Made by a program: the position numbers and the translations under genes
In this document: positions 26,321-35,701 of the stretch, in pieces
How the letters are laid out: each line of letters opens with the position of its first letter
How positions within the stretch are numbered: the first letter of the stretch is position 1
Notes under the pieces: generated by a model
Told to the model about the DNA's origin: nothing
Seen by the model: the letters and a program-made list of their open reading frames with translations, nothing else
Databases searched by the model: none
NCBI RefSeq assembly: GCF_004361815.1
Contig: NZ_SNWA01000001.1
Span: forward strand, 3,410,001-3,474,000
Reading direction: 5' to 3'
Length of the DNA: 64,000 bases
Source of the DNA: Paraburkholderia sp. BL10I2N1
GTDB taxonomy: Bacteria > Pseudomonadota > Gammaproteobacteria > Burkholderiales > Burkholderiaceae

Positions 26321-27058
26321 TCAACGTGCGGCCTTGTCCAGTTCGGAGTAGTGCCGGAAGACACACGATTCGTTATGCGGCAGACGCCGCTCAGACGCGA
26401 GATACGCACTGATATTCGGCCGTGCGATGACGGCATCATGCAGCGCGGTGAGCAGCGGATAGTGCTCGCCGAAACGCTTCATCGCACGCGGAAATGCGTA
26501 GGACAGGCCGTCGATCAGCTGGAACATCGACAGATCGACATAAGTCAGCGTATCGCCGACCAGATAGCGGTCGCCAGCCGGGTTCTGTTTCAGCACGCGT
26601 TCGAAGTAACCCATGAACTTCGGGATGCGGTGATCGATGAAATCGTGCGCGCGGACCTTTGCCGCATCCTTCTGGTCTTCGTAGTAGAGGCCGGCCGCGA
26701 GCGGATGATGCGTGTCATGCGCTTCGGTGACGGCATCGGCTATCGTCAGCTGCAGGCCGTTCGCCACATGGCGCAGGCCCTCGTCGTGTGGGGCGAGACC
26801 GAGTTTCGGCCCGAGATACATCAGGATGTTAGCGGTCTGCGAAAGCAGCAGGTCGCCGTCCTTGAGAAATGGCGGCGCATACGGGGGATGCGGCTCGGTC
26901 CTGCTCCTGAGCACTTTCAGCATTCCATCGGTGCCGAGGCCGTCGTCGTCCGGCTCGCGTGTCGCTTCGATGTACTCGGCGCCGGCTTCTTCGAGCGCGA
27001 GCCGGATAAATTCGCCACGGCCCTGCAGGCCGTCCCAGTAGTAGAGTTCATAGGCCAT
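26321..27058 (-). CDS. Glutathione S-transferase family protein
   Basis: Cytoplasmic protein of 245 residues with a thioredoxin-fold N-terminal domain (MAYELYYWDGLQGRGEFIRL) carrying the glutathione-site LLSQTANILMYLG segment, and an all-helical C-terminal domain (GDTLTYVDLSMFQLIDGL). The catalytic N-terminal Tyr at YYW is of GST-alpha/mu/pi/sigma-like type. Substrate unknown. It may be cotranscribed with the ClC channel gene downstream. Confidence 0.85.
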   Translation of the reverse strand: MAYELYYWDGLQGRGEFIRLALEEAGAEYIEATREPDDDGLGTDGMLKVLRSRTEPHPPYAPPFLKDGDLLLSQTANILMYLGPKLGLAPHDEGLRHVANGLQLTIADAVTEAHDTHHPLAAGLYYEDQKDAAKVRAHDFIDHRIPKFMGYFERVLKQNPAGDRYLVGDTLTYVDLSMFQLIDGLSYAFPRAMKRFGEHYPLLTALHDAVIARPNISAYLASERRLPHNESCVFRHYSELDKAAR

Positions 27059-27231
27059 CGATCAATCCTCGCTCGGTTGTGTGATTCACTGCGCGAGCGG
27101 AAAGTATGACGTGTGTGCGCCCGGCATTGTGCAATCGGCGTGCGGAAGTGCGTACAAAAGCAAAAGCGCGCGCGAAAGCGTATGGAGAGGTGCACGAAGC
27201 GGGTGCACGATGGCGCGTGCAGGAACGCAAA

Positions 27232-27252
27232 AGCCCCGCACGGGGCGGGGCT
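27232..27252 (-). terminator. Probable terminator of yeiH
   Basis: On the minus strand AGCCCCGC / GCGGGGCT forms a perfect eight-base stem with a five-base loop, followed by TTTTGC. It lies about 30 bases beyond the yeiH stop. Confidence 0.7.
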
Positions 27253-27280
27253 GCGAGCGGGACCGGCCGGGCGGGGTGCT

Positions 27281-28354
27281 TCATCCAAGCAGGCGTTCGA
27301 CGATCCACGTGATGCCTAGTCCGCCGCCGATCAGCCACACGTACAGGATCAAGCCGGTGGTCAGTGCCCGGGGGCCCGCCTGCTTCACCTGCGAGATCCG
27401 GGTTTCGATACCCAGAGCGGTCATTGCCATCGTCAGCGCGAAGGTGTCGAGTGTGTTCAGCGTATGCGTCGCGGTTTCAGGCAGCACATGCATCGAGTTG
27501 ACGACGACCAGTGCGAGGAAGCCGAGCGCGAACCAGGGGATCGCCAGCTTGCGCGTGGTCTGCTTGCCGCTTGCCGCTGCCGCGTTGCGCGCCGAACGGC
27601 TGAGCCACACGCCGAGCACGAGCAGCACTGGCACCAGCAGCATCACGCGGGTCATCTTGACGATCGTCGCGATGTGCGTGACTTCGGGGCTGACATTGCT
27701 CGCTGCGCCGACTACCTGAGCCACTTCGTGAATCGTGCCACCGAAGAAGAGGCCTGCGCCGAGCGTATTCAGATGCAGCCAGCCTGCGTGATACAGCACC
27801 GGGTAGAGGAACATCGACAGCGTGCCGAACAGCACGACACTGCCCACCGCCATGGCGCTCTGATGCGGCTTCGACTGCAGCGTCGATTCGAACGCGAGTA
27901 CGGCGGCCGCGCCGCAGATCGCGCTGCCCGCTGCGGTGAGCAGTGCGCTGTCGCGGTCGAGTTTCATCAGTTTCATGCCGGCCCAGGTGCCGATCGCGAG
28001 CGTGCTGACGACGATCGCAACCGATTCGACGAGTCCGGGCAAACCGACCTGGGCGATTTCCTGCAGGCTGACGCGCAGCCCGAAGAAGGCGACCGCGATG
28101 CGCAGAAGCTTGCGCGCCGAGATGTTGACGCCGGCGGCCCAGCTTTCCGGCATGCCGTCGCGCAACGCGTTGCCGTAGATCGCGCCCGCGACGATGCCGA
28201 TAATCAGCGGGCTCATGCCGAGGCCCGCGATCGCGGGTAACGAAGCGATGCTGGTGACGGCCGCCGCGAACAGCGCGACGAACAGGATGCCGTTCAACTG
28301 GCCGCGGGTCGACGGGGCCTGGTGCGCGACGGCTGGAGCTTGAACGGTGGACAT
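27281..28354 (-). CDS. yeiH: YeiH/YeeE-like putative sulfate exporter (PSE family)
   Basis: Polytopic inner-membrane protein of 357 residues with about ten spans. The sequence GLGMSPLIIGIVAGAIYGNA and GLRVSLQEIAQVGLPGLVES are characteristic of the UPF0324/YeiH family. Function is not well established; sulfate or sulfonate export is proposed for the family. It is divergent from a LysR-type gene, the usual arrangement of yeiH with yeiE or a CysB-like regulator, which is why regulation by that neighbour is inferred. Confidence 0.85.
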   Translation of the reverse strand: MSTVQAPAVAHQAPSTRGQLNGILFVALFAAAVTSIASLPAIAGLGMSPLIIGIVAGAIYGNALRDGMPESWAAGVNISARKLLRIAVAFFGLRVSLQEIAQVGLPGLVESVAIVVSTLAIGTWAGMKLMKLDRDSALLTAAGSAICGAAAVLAFESTLQSKPHQSAMAVGSVVLFGTLSMFLYPVLYHAGWLHLNTLGAGLFFGGTIHEVAQVVGAASNVSPEVTHIATIVKMTRVMLLVPVLLVLGVWLSRSARNAAAASGKQTTRKLAIPWFALGFLALVVVNSMHVLPETATHTLNTLDTFALTMAMTALGIETRISQVKQAGPRALTTGLILYVWLIGGGLGITWIVERLLG

Positions 28355-28410
28355 GATGTTCGTCCCTCAAAAGAGTGTGTCTGAAGCGAAGGCCTAATCC
28401 TAATTTGGAT

Positions 28411-28420
28411 ATATCGATAT
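28411..28420. promoter_or_regulatory. Candidate LysR-type operator
   Basis: ATATCGATAT, a perfect palindrome in an AT-rich 120-base gap between the divergent yeiH and LysR genes. LysR regulators bind T-N11-A sites in such intergenic regions. Evidence is positional only. Confidence 0.4.
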
Positions 28421-28473
28421 GAAAAATCGTCATTTGCGACGTAAAATATAAGCTATACCGATAGTTTCAAGCC

Positions 28474-29376
28474 ATGACCCCCGACCAGCTTATAACGTTC
28501 GCCGCTGTCGCCGAGCACCGGAACATCAGCCGGGCAGCTGTCGCACTTCATCTTTCCCAGCCTGCCGTGTCGGGTCAGCTGCGCCTGTTGCAGGAGGAGT
28601 TCGGCGAGGCGCTCTACCAGCGCGACGGGCGCGGCGTGCGCCTCACGCCGACGGGCGAACAGCTGGCGAGCTACGCGAGCCGCCTGCGCGACACCTGGCA
28701 GCAGGCGCATGCCTTCCGCGACGCGTTGCGCGAACTGGAGCGCGGCACGCTGAGAATCGGCGCCAGCACGACGCCGGCGAGCTATCTGCTGCCGTACCTG
28801 ATCGCGGAATTCCACCGTCGCTACCCGGATGTCACGCTGCACACGGCGGACGGCAATACGTCCGAAATCGTCGGCTCGCTGGCGACGGTCGATATCGCGA
28901 TGGTCGAAGGGCCGGTGGGCGCGGACCTGCCGCCGGACACCGTCGTGCATCCCTGGCGCGAGGACGAAATCGTCGCGATCATGACGCCAGCCCATCCGCT
29001 CGTGATGCAGTACACCGCGTCTGCCGGACCCCGCAACGTCGCTCTTGATGACCTTGGCGCCTATCCGCTCGTACTGCGCGAGACGGGCTCGGGCGTGCGC
29101 CAGATGGTCGAACGGGCGTTCGCCCGCGCGACCGTGCCGATGCGGGTGGCGCTGGAGATCGCGGGCGTGGAAGGGGTGAAGGAGGCGGTGCGGGCAGGTA
29201 TGGGCATCGGCTTCGTGTCGGCGATGTCGATGCGTCACGAAGACGAGGTGCTGTGCCGCTTCTCGCTGAGCCCGGAGCCGCTCACGCGGCGCTTTTCGAT
29301 TCTGATGCCACGTGCGAGCGTGCCTTCGCGGGTGGCGGAACGCTTTCTGGAGTTGTGTCTGGCGGACGCGGATTGA
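28474..29376 (+). CDS. LysR-family transcriptional regulator (YeiE-like)
   Basis: DNA-binding regulator of 300 residues. The N-terminal winged helix-turn-helix (LITFAAVAEHRNISRAAVAL, then HLSQPAVSGQLRLLQEEFGE) is followed by a two-lobed effector domain (LRIGASTTPASYLLPYLIAE). It is divergent from the yeiH transporter gene, which it probably controls together with itself. YeiE-like proteins respond to sulfur compounds; that link is inference from family resemblance. Confidence 0.88.
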   Translation: MTPDQLITFAAVAEHRNISRAAVALHLSQPAVSGQLRLLQEEFGEALYQRDGRGVRLTPTGEQLASYASRLRDTWQQAHAFRDALRELERGTLRIGASTTPASYLLPYLIAEFHRRYPDVTLHTADGNTSEIVGSLATVDIAMVEGPVGADLPPDTVVHPWREDEIVAIMTPAHPLVMQYTASAGPRNVALDDLGAYPLVLRETGSGVRQMVERAFARATVPMRVALEIAGVEGVKEAVRAGMGIGFVSAMSMRHEDEVLCRFSLSPEPLTRRFSILMPRASVPSRVAERFLELCLADAD

Positions 29377-29524
29377 ATCGCGGCATCCCGCGCTGGCACT
29401 CGCGGCGGGGCTCAGGTCATCGCGCAACGATCATTTCCAGGGATTTCCACTATGGCGCCGGCCAACCGCAGGGCGCAGTATTCGTCCATCAAAGCGCGCG
29501 AGGCGCTTTTTTCAAACCTTCAAA

Positions 29525-29538
29525 TGGAACCGGTTCCA
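29525..29538. promoter_or_regulatory. Palindromic operator of the kgu operon
   Basis: TGGAACCGGTTCCA is a perfect 14-base palindrome 37 bases before the kguE start. It differs from the published Pseudomonas PtxS operator TGAAACCGGTTTCA at two symmetric positions. The PtxS-like repressor is encoded as the last gene of the same operon, so feedback control by 2-ketogluconate is inferred. Confidence 0.8.
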
Positions 29539-29575
29539 AGCAATGGAAGCGGGTAACAGCCGAGGTAATTTCGAC

Positions 29576-30349
29576 ATGTGTGACGTGGTGATCGTGGCGA
29601 GTGCATTTGGCGTGGATGCCATCCGGCGGGACGGCCATCGTGCATGGCTCACAGCCGCAGCTGACGCGGGCGCGTCGGCGTTCGAGGTCCGTCGTGAACT
29701 GTTTGCATCTGAAGCGGAAGCTGCGTCTGAGGCATTGCGTGCGCTCGGCGACGCGATCCGTGAACTCGGCATGTGGCCGGTGTATTCGACGCCTGATGCG
29801 CTCTACGCCGCCGACGGCACGCTCGACGAAGCCGCGTTACGCACCGCGCTCGCGGAAGGCGCGGCGCTCGGCGCACGCTTCGTAAAACTGCAGTTGGGTG
29901 GCTTCGCCGCTGACGCCACCTACGCAGCCGGCGCGCAAATCTCGGCCTGTGTGCGCGGCGCGAAAGCGCGTCTGGTCGTGGAGAACGGGCAGTTGAAGGT
30001 AGGCGGCCAGGTGGCGCAGTTCGTGCGACTCTTTGACCTGCTGGGTGAAGAGGGACATGCGGATGTTCTCGGCATGACATTCGATATCGGCAACTGGCAA
30101 TGGCCTGGCGAAGCGCCCCTCGACGCGGCGCATCGGCTGGCGGCGCACGTCGAATACATCCATTGCAAGGCGGTGACAGGTGAGGGCGCGCGGCGCTTCG
30201 CCGTCGGACCCACGTCCGACGATCCCGTCTTTGCAGCCGTGCTGCCGCTGCTGCCGCGCGATGTGCCAAGAGGCATCGAATTTCAGTTCGACGCAGAGCG
30301 CCTTTCAGCGGACGCAGCGCACTACGTCGCGTGGCTTGCGGCCGCGTGA
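29576..30349 (+). CDS. kguE: Sugar phosphate isomerase/epimerase, KguE-like
   Basis: TIM-barrel protein of 257 residues (MCDVVIVASAFGVDAIRRDG). Family features are metal-binding positions such as FDIGNW and IHCKAV. In the 2-ketogluconate pathway KguE has an assigned but biochemically vague epimerase role. I start at the ATG preceded by GAGGT; an in-frame ATG 11 codons upstream would sit on the region beside the operator. The gene is first in a five-gene operon. Confidence 0.8.
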   Translation: MCDVVIVASAFGVDAIRRDGHRAWLTAAADAGASAFEVRRELFASEAEAASEALRALGDAIRELGMWPVYSTPDALYAADGTLDEAALRTALAEGAALGARFVKLQLGGFAADATYAAGAQISACVRGAKARLVVENGQLKVGGQVAQFVRLFDLLGEEGHADVLGMTFDIGNWQWPGEAPLDAAHRLAAHVEYIHCKAVTGEGARRFAVGPTSDDPVFAAVLPLLPRDVPRGIEFQFDAERLSADAAHYVAWLAAA

Positions 30350-30408
30350 GTACAGACAGGAATGTGCAGCAATCCCGGGCACGAAGCGCGGGACATGAAG
30401 GAGAAGCC

Positions 30409-31425
30409 ATGCAATCGACACTCGATGTCATCACCTACGGTGAAGCGATGGCAATGTTCGTCGCTGCTGAAACCGGCCAACTCGCCGATGTCTTCCAGTT
30501 CACGAAGCGCATTGCCGGTGCTGACCTGAACGTCGCGATCGGTCTTTCGCGCCTTGGCTTCAAGGTAGGCTGGATGAGCCGCGTCGGCCGCGATTCGTTC
30601 GGACAGTATGTGCGCGATACGCTGGCGAAAGAAGGCGTCGACGCCGCCTGCGTCACGACCGACGAGCGCTATCCGACCGGCTTTCAGCTCAAGTCGAAGA
30701 ACGATGATGGCAGCGACCCGGCTGTCGAATATTTCCGCAAGGGCTCGGCCGCGAGTCACCTGTCGGTGGAAGACTACGTACCTGCTTACGCGCTGTCCGC
30801 GCGCCATCTTCATCTGACGGGCGTCGCGCCTGCGATTTCGGGCACCTCTCGCGAACTCGCTTTCCATCTGGCGAAGGAAATGCGCGCGGCAGGCAAGACG
30901 ATCTCGTTCGATCCGAACCTGCGCCCCACGCTGTGGCCCTCGCGTGAAGCGATGGTCGCGGCGCTGAATTCACTTGCAGCACACGCCGACTGGGTGCTGC
31001 CCGGCATCGGCGAGGGCGAGATCCTGACCGGCTACACGAAGCCCGACGACATCGCGCGCTTCTACCTGGATCAGGGCGCGCGCGGCGTGATCATCAAGCT
31101 GGGCGCAAAAGGCGCGTATTTCCGCACGGCCGACGCTGCCGGCAGCGTTGCCGCTCAACCGGTCGAGAAGGTCGTCGATACGGTTGGCGCGGGCGATGGT
31201 TTCGCGGTGGGTGTCGTCAGTGCGCTGCTCGAAGGGCGTCCGGTTGGTGAGGCCGTCGCGCGCGGCAACCGAATCGGCGCGCTCGCGATTCAGGTGATCG
31301 GCGATTCCGAAGGCCTGCCGACGCGCAGCGAACTCGATGCGCTCGAACACCCGCAGATCACGAACATGACACCCGTCACGGCCGTCACGCAGACAGAAAA
31401 CAAGGTGTCACAGACGCTGCACTAA
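30409..31425 (+). CDS. kguK: 2-ketogluconate kinase (PfkB family)
   Basis: Phosphorylates 2-keto-D-gluconate using ATP in the cytoplasm, 338 residues. PfkB signatures are GGTDLN-like ADLNVAIGLSRLGF near the N-terminus and the catalytic DTVGAGDGFAVG near the C-terminus. AAGGAG precedes the chosen ATG; the open frame starts further upstream inside kguE. Substrate assignment rests on its place between kguE, kguT and kguD; KdgK-like (2-keto-3-deoxygluconate) activity is the alternative. Confidence 0.85.
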   Translation: MQSTLDVITYGEAMAMFVAAETGQLADVFQFTKRIAGADLNVAIGLSRLGFKVGWMSRVGRDSFGQYVRDTLAKEGVDAACVTTDERYPTGFQLKSKNDDGSDPAVEYFRKGSAASHLSVEDYVPAYALSARHLHLTGVAPAISGTSRELAFHLAKEMRAAGKTISFDPNLRPTLWPSREAMVAALNSLAAHADWVLPGIGEGEILTGYTKPDDIARFYLDQGARGVIIKLGAKGAYFRTADAAGSVAAQPVEKVVDTVGAGDGFAVGVVSALLEGRPVGEAVARGNRIGALAIQVIGDSEGLPTRSELDALEHPQITNMTPVTAVTQTENKVSQTLH

Positions 31426-31480
31426 CCGTGCGACAAGGCGCGACACGCCCATTCCCCGCTTCAGGTTCAAGGAGACACCC

Positions 31481-32767
31481 ATGACAACCTCATCGCTCGC
31501 GATTCGCCGCTGGTGGACGATCATGCCGATCGTGTTCATCACCTACAGCCTCGCCTATCTCGACCGCGCGAACTACGGTTTCGCGTCGGCGGCCGGGATC
31601 AACCAGGATCTCGGCATCAGCAAGGGTCTGTCGTCCCTGATCGGGGCGCTGTTCTTCCTCGGCTATTTCTTCTTCCAGATTCCAGGTGCGATCTACGCCG
31701 AACGCCGCAGCGTGAAGAAGCTCGTGTTCTGGAGCCTGATCCTGTGGGGCGGATGCGCGTCGCTGACGGGGATGGTCAGCAATATTCCATCGCTGATGAC
31801 GATCCGTTTCGTGCTCGGCATCGTCGAGGCGGCCGTGATGCCGGCGATGCTCATCTTCATCTCCAACTGGTTCACCAAAAGCGAACGCTCGCGCGCCAAC
31901 ACGTTCCTGATTCTCGGCAATCCGGTGACGGTGCTGTGGATGTCGGTGGTATCGGGCTATCTCGTGCATTCGTTCGGCTGGCGTCACATGTTCATCGCCG
32001 AAGGCTTGCCAGCGATCCTGTGGGCCGTATGCTGGTGGTTCATCGTGCAGGACAGGCCGGCGCAGGTGTCGTGGCTCACGCAGCAGGAAAAGAACGACCT
32101 CGAAAACACGCTGCGCGCCGAACAGGCCGCGATCAAGCCGGTGCGCAACTATGGCGAAGCGTTCCGTTCACCTGCCGTGATCAAGCTCTGCGCGCAGTAT
32201 TTCTGCTGGAGCATCGGCGTGTACGGTTTCGTGCTGTGGCTGCCGTCGATCCTGAAGAACGGCTCGTCGCTTGGCATGGTCGAAACCGGCTGGCTGTCGG
32301 CGCTGCCTTACCTTGCCGCCACCATCGCGATGCTTGCGGCATCGTGGGGTTCGGATAAACTCAATCGCCGCAAGCTGTTCGTGTGGCCGTTCCTGCTGAT
32401 CGGCGCCATGGCGTTTGCCCTGTCGTACGCGCTCGGCTCGACGCACTTCTGGCTGTCGTATGCGCTGCTCGTGATTGCCGGCGCCGCGATGTATGCGCCG
32501 TATGGGCCGTTCTTCGCGATCGTGCCGGAACTGCTGCCGAAGAACGTCGCCGGTGGTGCAATGGCGCTGATCAACAGCATGGGCGCGCTCGGCTCGTTCG
32601 TCGGTTCCTACGTCGTCGGCTATCTGAATGGCGCGACGGGCTCGCCTGCGGCATCCTATGCGTTCATGAGCGCGGCGCTGGTTGCCGCCGTGATCCTGAC
32701 CCTCGCGGTCAAACCGCAGCCGGTGCAACATGCCCACCCGCTTGCTACTCCGTTACAAGGAAAATGA
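31481..32767 (+). CDS. kguT: 2-ketogluconate transporter (MFS, KguT-like)
   Basis: Inner-membrane sugar-acid/proton symporter of 428 residues with about twelve spans. The ACS-subfamily (hexuronate/sugar acid) features are visible: LAYLDRANYGFASAAGINQD near the N-terminus and PGAIYAERRSVKKL after TM2-3. GGAG precedes the start. Operon position supports 2-ketogluconate as substrate. Confidence 0.85.
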   Translation: MTTSSLAIRRWWTIMPIVFITYSLAYLDRANYGFASAAGINQDLGISKGLSSLIGALFFLGYFFFQIPGAIYAERRSVKKLVFWSLILWGGCASLTGMVSNIPSLMTIRFVLGIVEAAVMPAMLIFISNWFTKSERSRANTFLILGNPVTVLWMSVVSGYLVHSFGWRHMFIAEGLPAILWAVCWWFIVQDRPAQVSWLTQQEKNDLENTLRAEQAAIKPVRNYGEAFRSPAVIKLCAQYFCWSIGVYGFVLWLPSILKNGSSLGMVETGWLSALPYLAATIAMLAASWGSDKLNRRKLFVWPFLLIGAMAFALSYALGSTHFWLSYALLVIAGAAMYAPYGPFFAIVPELLPKNVAGGAMALINSMGALGSFVGSYVVGYLNGATGSPAASYAFMSAALVAAVILTLAVKPQPVQHAHPLATPLQGK

Positions 32768-32771
32768 CTCG

Positions 32772-33740
32772 ATGAAGAAAAAGATCGTCGCGTACAAGCC
32801 GCTGCCCGATGATGTGACGGCCTGGCTGCGCGAGCACGCAGAAGTCGTCGAAGTCGACGCCGCGCAGCACGACGCCTTCGTGGCCGCGCTGAAAGAGGCC
32901 GATGGCGCGATCGGCGCGAGCGTGAAGATCACGCCGGCGATGCTCGAAGGTGCGACGAAGCTCAAGGTGCTGTCGACGATCTCCGTGGGCTTCGATAACT
33001 TCGACGTGGCCGATCTCACGCGGCGCGGCATCGTGCTCGCGAATACGCCCGACGTGCTGACTGAATCAACGGCCGACACTATGTTCGCGCTGATTCTCGC
33101 GTCGGCGCGGCGCGTCGTCGAACTGGCGGACTTAGTGAAGGCCGGTCAGTGGCAACGCAGCATCGGCGCCGAACACTATGGCGTCGACGTGCAGGGCAAG
33201 ACGCTCGGCATCGTGGGGTTGGGGCGCATTGGCGGTGCGGTTGCAAGGCGCGCTGCGCTTGGCTTCAACATGCGCGTGCTGTACACGAACCGCAGCCCCA
33301 ATGAACACGCGGAAAAGACCTTTGGCGCCCGGCGTGTCGAACTCGCCGAGTTGCTGGCGCAGTCCGATTTCGTGTGTCTGCAGGTGCCGCTGACGAAGGA
33401 GACACATCACCTGATCGGCGCCGCCGAACTGAAGGCGATGAAGAAGAGCGCGATTCTCATCAACGCATCGCGCGGCCAGGCGGTCGACGAGGCGGCGCTC
33501 ATCGATGCGCTCAAGGCCGGCACGATACACGGTGCGGGGCTCGACGTGTTCGAACGCGAGCCGCTTGCTGCCGACTCGCCGCTCCTGTCGATGAAAAACG
33601 TGGTCGCGCTGCCGCACATCGGGTCGGCGACGCACGAAACGCGGTACGCCATGGCGCGCTGCGCAGCGGAGAATCTCGTCGCTGCGCTCGACGGCTCGCT
33701 CGCCAGCAACATCGTCAACCGCGAAGTGCTGAAGCAATGA
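32772..33740 (+). CDS. kguD: 2-ketogluconate 6-phosphate reductase (D-2-hydroxyacid dehydrogenase family)
   Basis: NAD(P)H-dependent reductase of 322 residues producing 6-phosphogluconate from its 2-keto form. The nucleotide motif is GIVGLGRIGGAVARR; the catalytic triad residues appear in NASRGQ (Arg), FEREP (Glu) and LPHIGSAT (His). I start at the ATG (MKKKIVAYKP) preceded by AAGGAAAATG; the open frame extends into the transporter gene. The stop overlaps the repressor start by four bases. Glyoxylate/hydroxypyruvate reductase activity is the usual annotation alternative. Confidence 0.85.
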   Translation: MKKKIVAYKPLPDDVTAWLREHAEVVEVDAAQHDAFVAALKEADGAIGASVKITPAMLEGATKLKVLSTISVGFDNFDVADLTRRGIVLANTPDVLTESTADTMFALILASARRVVELADLVKAGQWQRSIGAEHYGVDVQGKTLGIVGLGRIGGAVARRAALGFNMRVLYTNRSPNEHAEKTFGARRVELAELLAQSDFVCLQVPLTKETHHLIGAAELKAMKKSAILINASRGQAVDEAALIDALKAGTIHGAGLDVFEREPLAADSPLLSMKNVVALPHIGSATHETRYAMARCAAENLVAALDGSLASNIVNREVLKQ

Positions 33741-34786
33741 GCACGATGGCTCGCGCCCCGGCGCCACGCCGCGCGACGATCACCGATGTCGCACGCGAAG
33801 CCGGTACCGGCAAGACCAGCATCTCCCGCTATCTGAACGGCGAGATGAATGTGCTGTCGCCCGAACTGCGTGCGCGCATCGAGGCCGCGATCGAGCGTCT
33901 CGACTATCAGCCGAACCAGATGGCCCGCGGTCTCAAGCGCGGCCGCAACCGGTTGATCGGCATGCTGGTTGCGGACCTCACGAATCCGTATTCGGTCGAG
34001 GTGTTGCAGGGTGTCGAAGCCGCGTGCCACGCGCTGGGCTACATGCCGCTCATTTGCCACGCGGCCAACGAAGTCGAGATGGAGCGGCGCTATCTGCAGC
34101 TTCTGACGACGTATCGCGTGGAAGGCGTCATCGTCAATGCGCTTGGCGTGCGGGAAGAAACGTTGCGGCCAGTCGGCGACGGCGGGATTCCGGCGGTGCT
34201 GGTCGATCGCACGGTGGAAGGGCTGACGGCGGACATGGTGGGGCTCGATAACGCCGCAGCGGCCCGGTCCGGCACCCGGCATCTGCTGGAGCAGGGTTTC
34301 GACGACATCCGCTTCGTCGTGCAGCCGTTCGACCAGGTCAGTTCGCGACGTTTGCGCGAAGCGGCGTTTCGCGACGAGATCGAGGGTGCGAAGGGCGCGC
34401 GCGGCCGGACGGTCGTGTTCGACCTGGCCGACGAAACGTCGGCGCAAGCGTCGCTCGCCGCGCTGGATCGCGAGGTCGACGCGGCCTCTGAGGCGGCCAG
34501 CAAACGCATCGCCTGGTTTGCCGCCAACGCGCCGGTCGCGCTGCGGCTCGCGCTTCATCTGAACACGCGCTACGGCGCGCACTGGCAGGAGCGCGTCGCG
34601 CTGCTATCCTTCGACGACCCCGAATGGGCCGAACTCGCCGGCATTTCGACGATCCGCCAGCCGACCTACGACATCGGCTATCGCGCGGTCGAGTTCCTGA
34701 ACGAGCGGATCGACGGCGCGACCGAGGCGGCGCGTGACTGTCTGTTGCCGGGCGAATTGATCGTTCGCGCGTCAACCGGGCGCTGA
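33737..34786 (+). CDS. ptxS: LacI-family repressor, PtxS-like
   Basis: DNA-binding repressor of 349 residues. Helix-turn-helix: ATITDVAREAGTGKTSISRY, with hinge helix YQPNQMARGLKRGRNRLIGM. The periplasmic-binding-protein-like effector domain follows. It is translationally coupled to kguD (ATGA). PtxS of Pseudomonas senses 2-ketogluconate and controls the kgu genes; the near-identical operator upstream of kguE supports that assignment. Here the repressor gene is the last gene of its own target operon rather than separate. Confidence 0.85.
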   Translation: MSTMARAPAPRRATITDVAREAGTGKTSISRYLNGEMNVLSPELRARIEAAIERLDYQPNQMARGLKRGRNRLIGMLVADLTNPYSVEVLQGVEAACHALGYMPLICHAANEVEMERRYLQLLTTYRVEGVIVNALGVREETLRPVGDGGIPAVLVDRTVEGLTADMVGLDNAAAARSGTRHLLEQGFDDIRFVVQPFDQVSSRRLREAAFRDEIEGAKGARGRTVVFDLADETSAQASLAALDREVDAASEAASKRIAWFAANAPVALRLALHLNTRYGAHWQERVALLSFDDPEWAELAGISTIRQPTYDIGYRAVEFLNERIDGATEAARDCLLPGELIVRASTGR

Positions 34787-34846
34787 TCTGCGATCATGCG
34801 GTCTGCGGCGCGCAGCGGGTGCGCGCCGGTCACTGCAAGGAAGCTC

Positions 34847-35653
34847 ATGGTTGTTGCACCCATTACCCTTACCAGCGTCGCGCTCGCGACGCTGGTCGTC
34901 GCCGCGGTTCCCATCCTCGTGTATCGACGCCTGCGGGCGCCGCTTGCGCTCAACCGGCGCGACGCCATTGCCGGCATTGCCGTGTTTGCGTTGTTCGCGA
35001 TGGTGATCGAGCGGGCGATAAACGACTATCTGTTGCATCTGAACGAAACGACGGCAAGCTGGCTTTCGAACCCGGTCGCGTTCGTGGCTTACGGTGCGCT
35101 GGCCGCGGGGATCTGCGAGGAGGTCGGGCGTTTCATCGCGATGCGGCTACTGTTAAAGCGCGCCCGAGAGAACGCATCGCCCGCTGCGAACGCGGACGGC
35201 ACGGCGCTCGCGTATGGCCTCGGTCACGGCGGTGCCGAAGCGTGGCTCGTCGGCGTGCTGGTGCAGGTGCAATGGATCGTCTTCGCCGTCTTCGAGAACC
35301 GCGGCGAACTCGACTCGCACTTGACCAACCTGCCTGCCGACGCCATGATGCGCGTCCACCTGATTCTGGCGAGCCTTTCGCCCGCGACCGCGGGCATTTT
35401 CGCGCTCGAACGACTCGCCGCGCTGGTGTTCCAGATCGCGCTGTCGGTGCTGATGTGGCGAGGTCTGCGGGCTGGATGGCGCGGGATCCTGCCGCTTGCC
35501 ATCGTCGCCCATGCGCTCGTCGACGTGCCTGCTGCGCTGTTTCAGGCTGGCGTACTGCCGCTCGTGCTGGTTGACGGGATCTATGTGCTCGTGGCGGTCG
35601 GTATTGCCGGTATGCTCCTCAACCTGTTGCGCCGCTCCATGCCTCCGGCGTGA
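34847..35653 (+). CDS. YhfC-like polytopic membrane protein (putative intramembrane protease)
   Basis: About eight membrane spans in 268 residues. The paired motifs ICEEVGRFIAMRLLLKR and LGHGGAEAWLVG resemble the YhfC/glutamic-type intramembrane protease family, with the EE and His as likely active-site residues. AAGGAAG precedes the chosen ATG (MVVAPITLTS); the frame is open 17 codons upstream. Substrate unknown. It follows the kgu operon on the same strand but is probably independent. Confidence 0.7.
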   Translation: MVVAPITLTSVALATLVVAAVPILVYRRLRAPLALNRRDAIAGIAVFALFAMVIERAINDYLLHLNETTASWLSNPVAFVAYGALAAGICEEVGRFIAMRLLLKRARENASPAANADGTALAYGLGHGGAEAWLVGVLVQVQWIVFAVFENRGELDSHLTNLPADAMMRVHLILASLSPATAGIFALERLAALVFQIALSVLMWRGLRAGWRGILPLAIVAHALVDVPAALFQAGVLPLVLVDGIYVLVAVGIAGMLLNLLRRSMPPA

Positions 35654-35701
35654 GCGCCGCACATTGACCAGCCTGCTTACCCCTATCTTCGGCCAGTAAA
35701 A

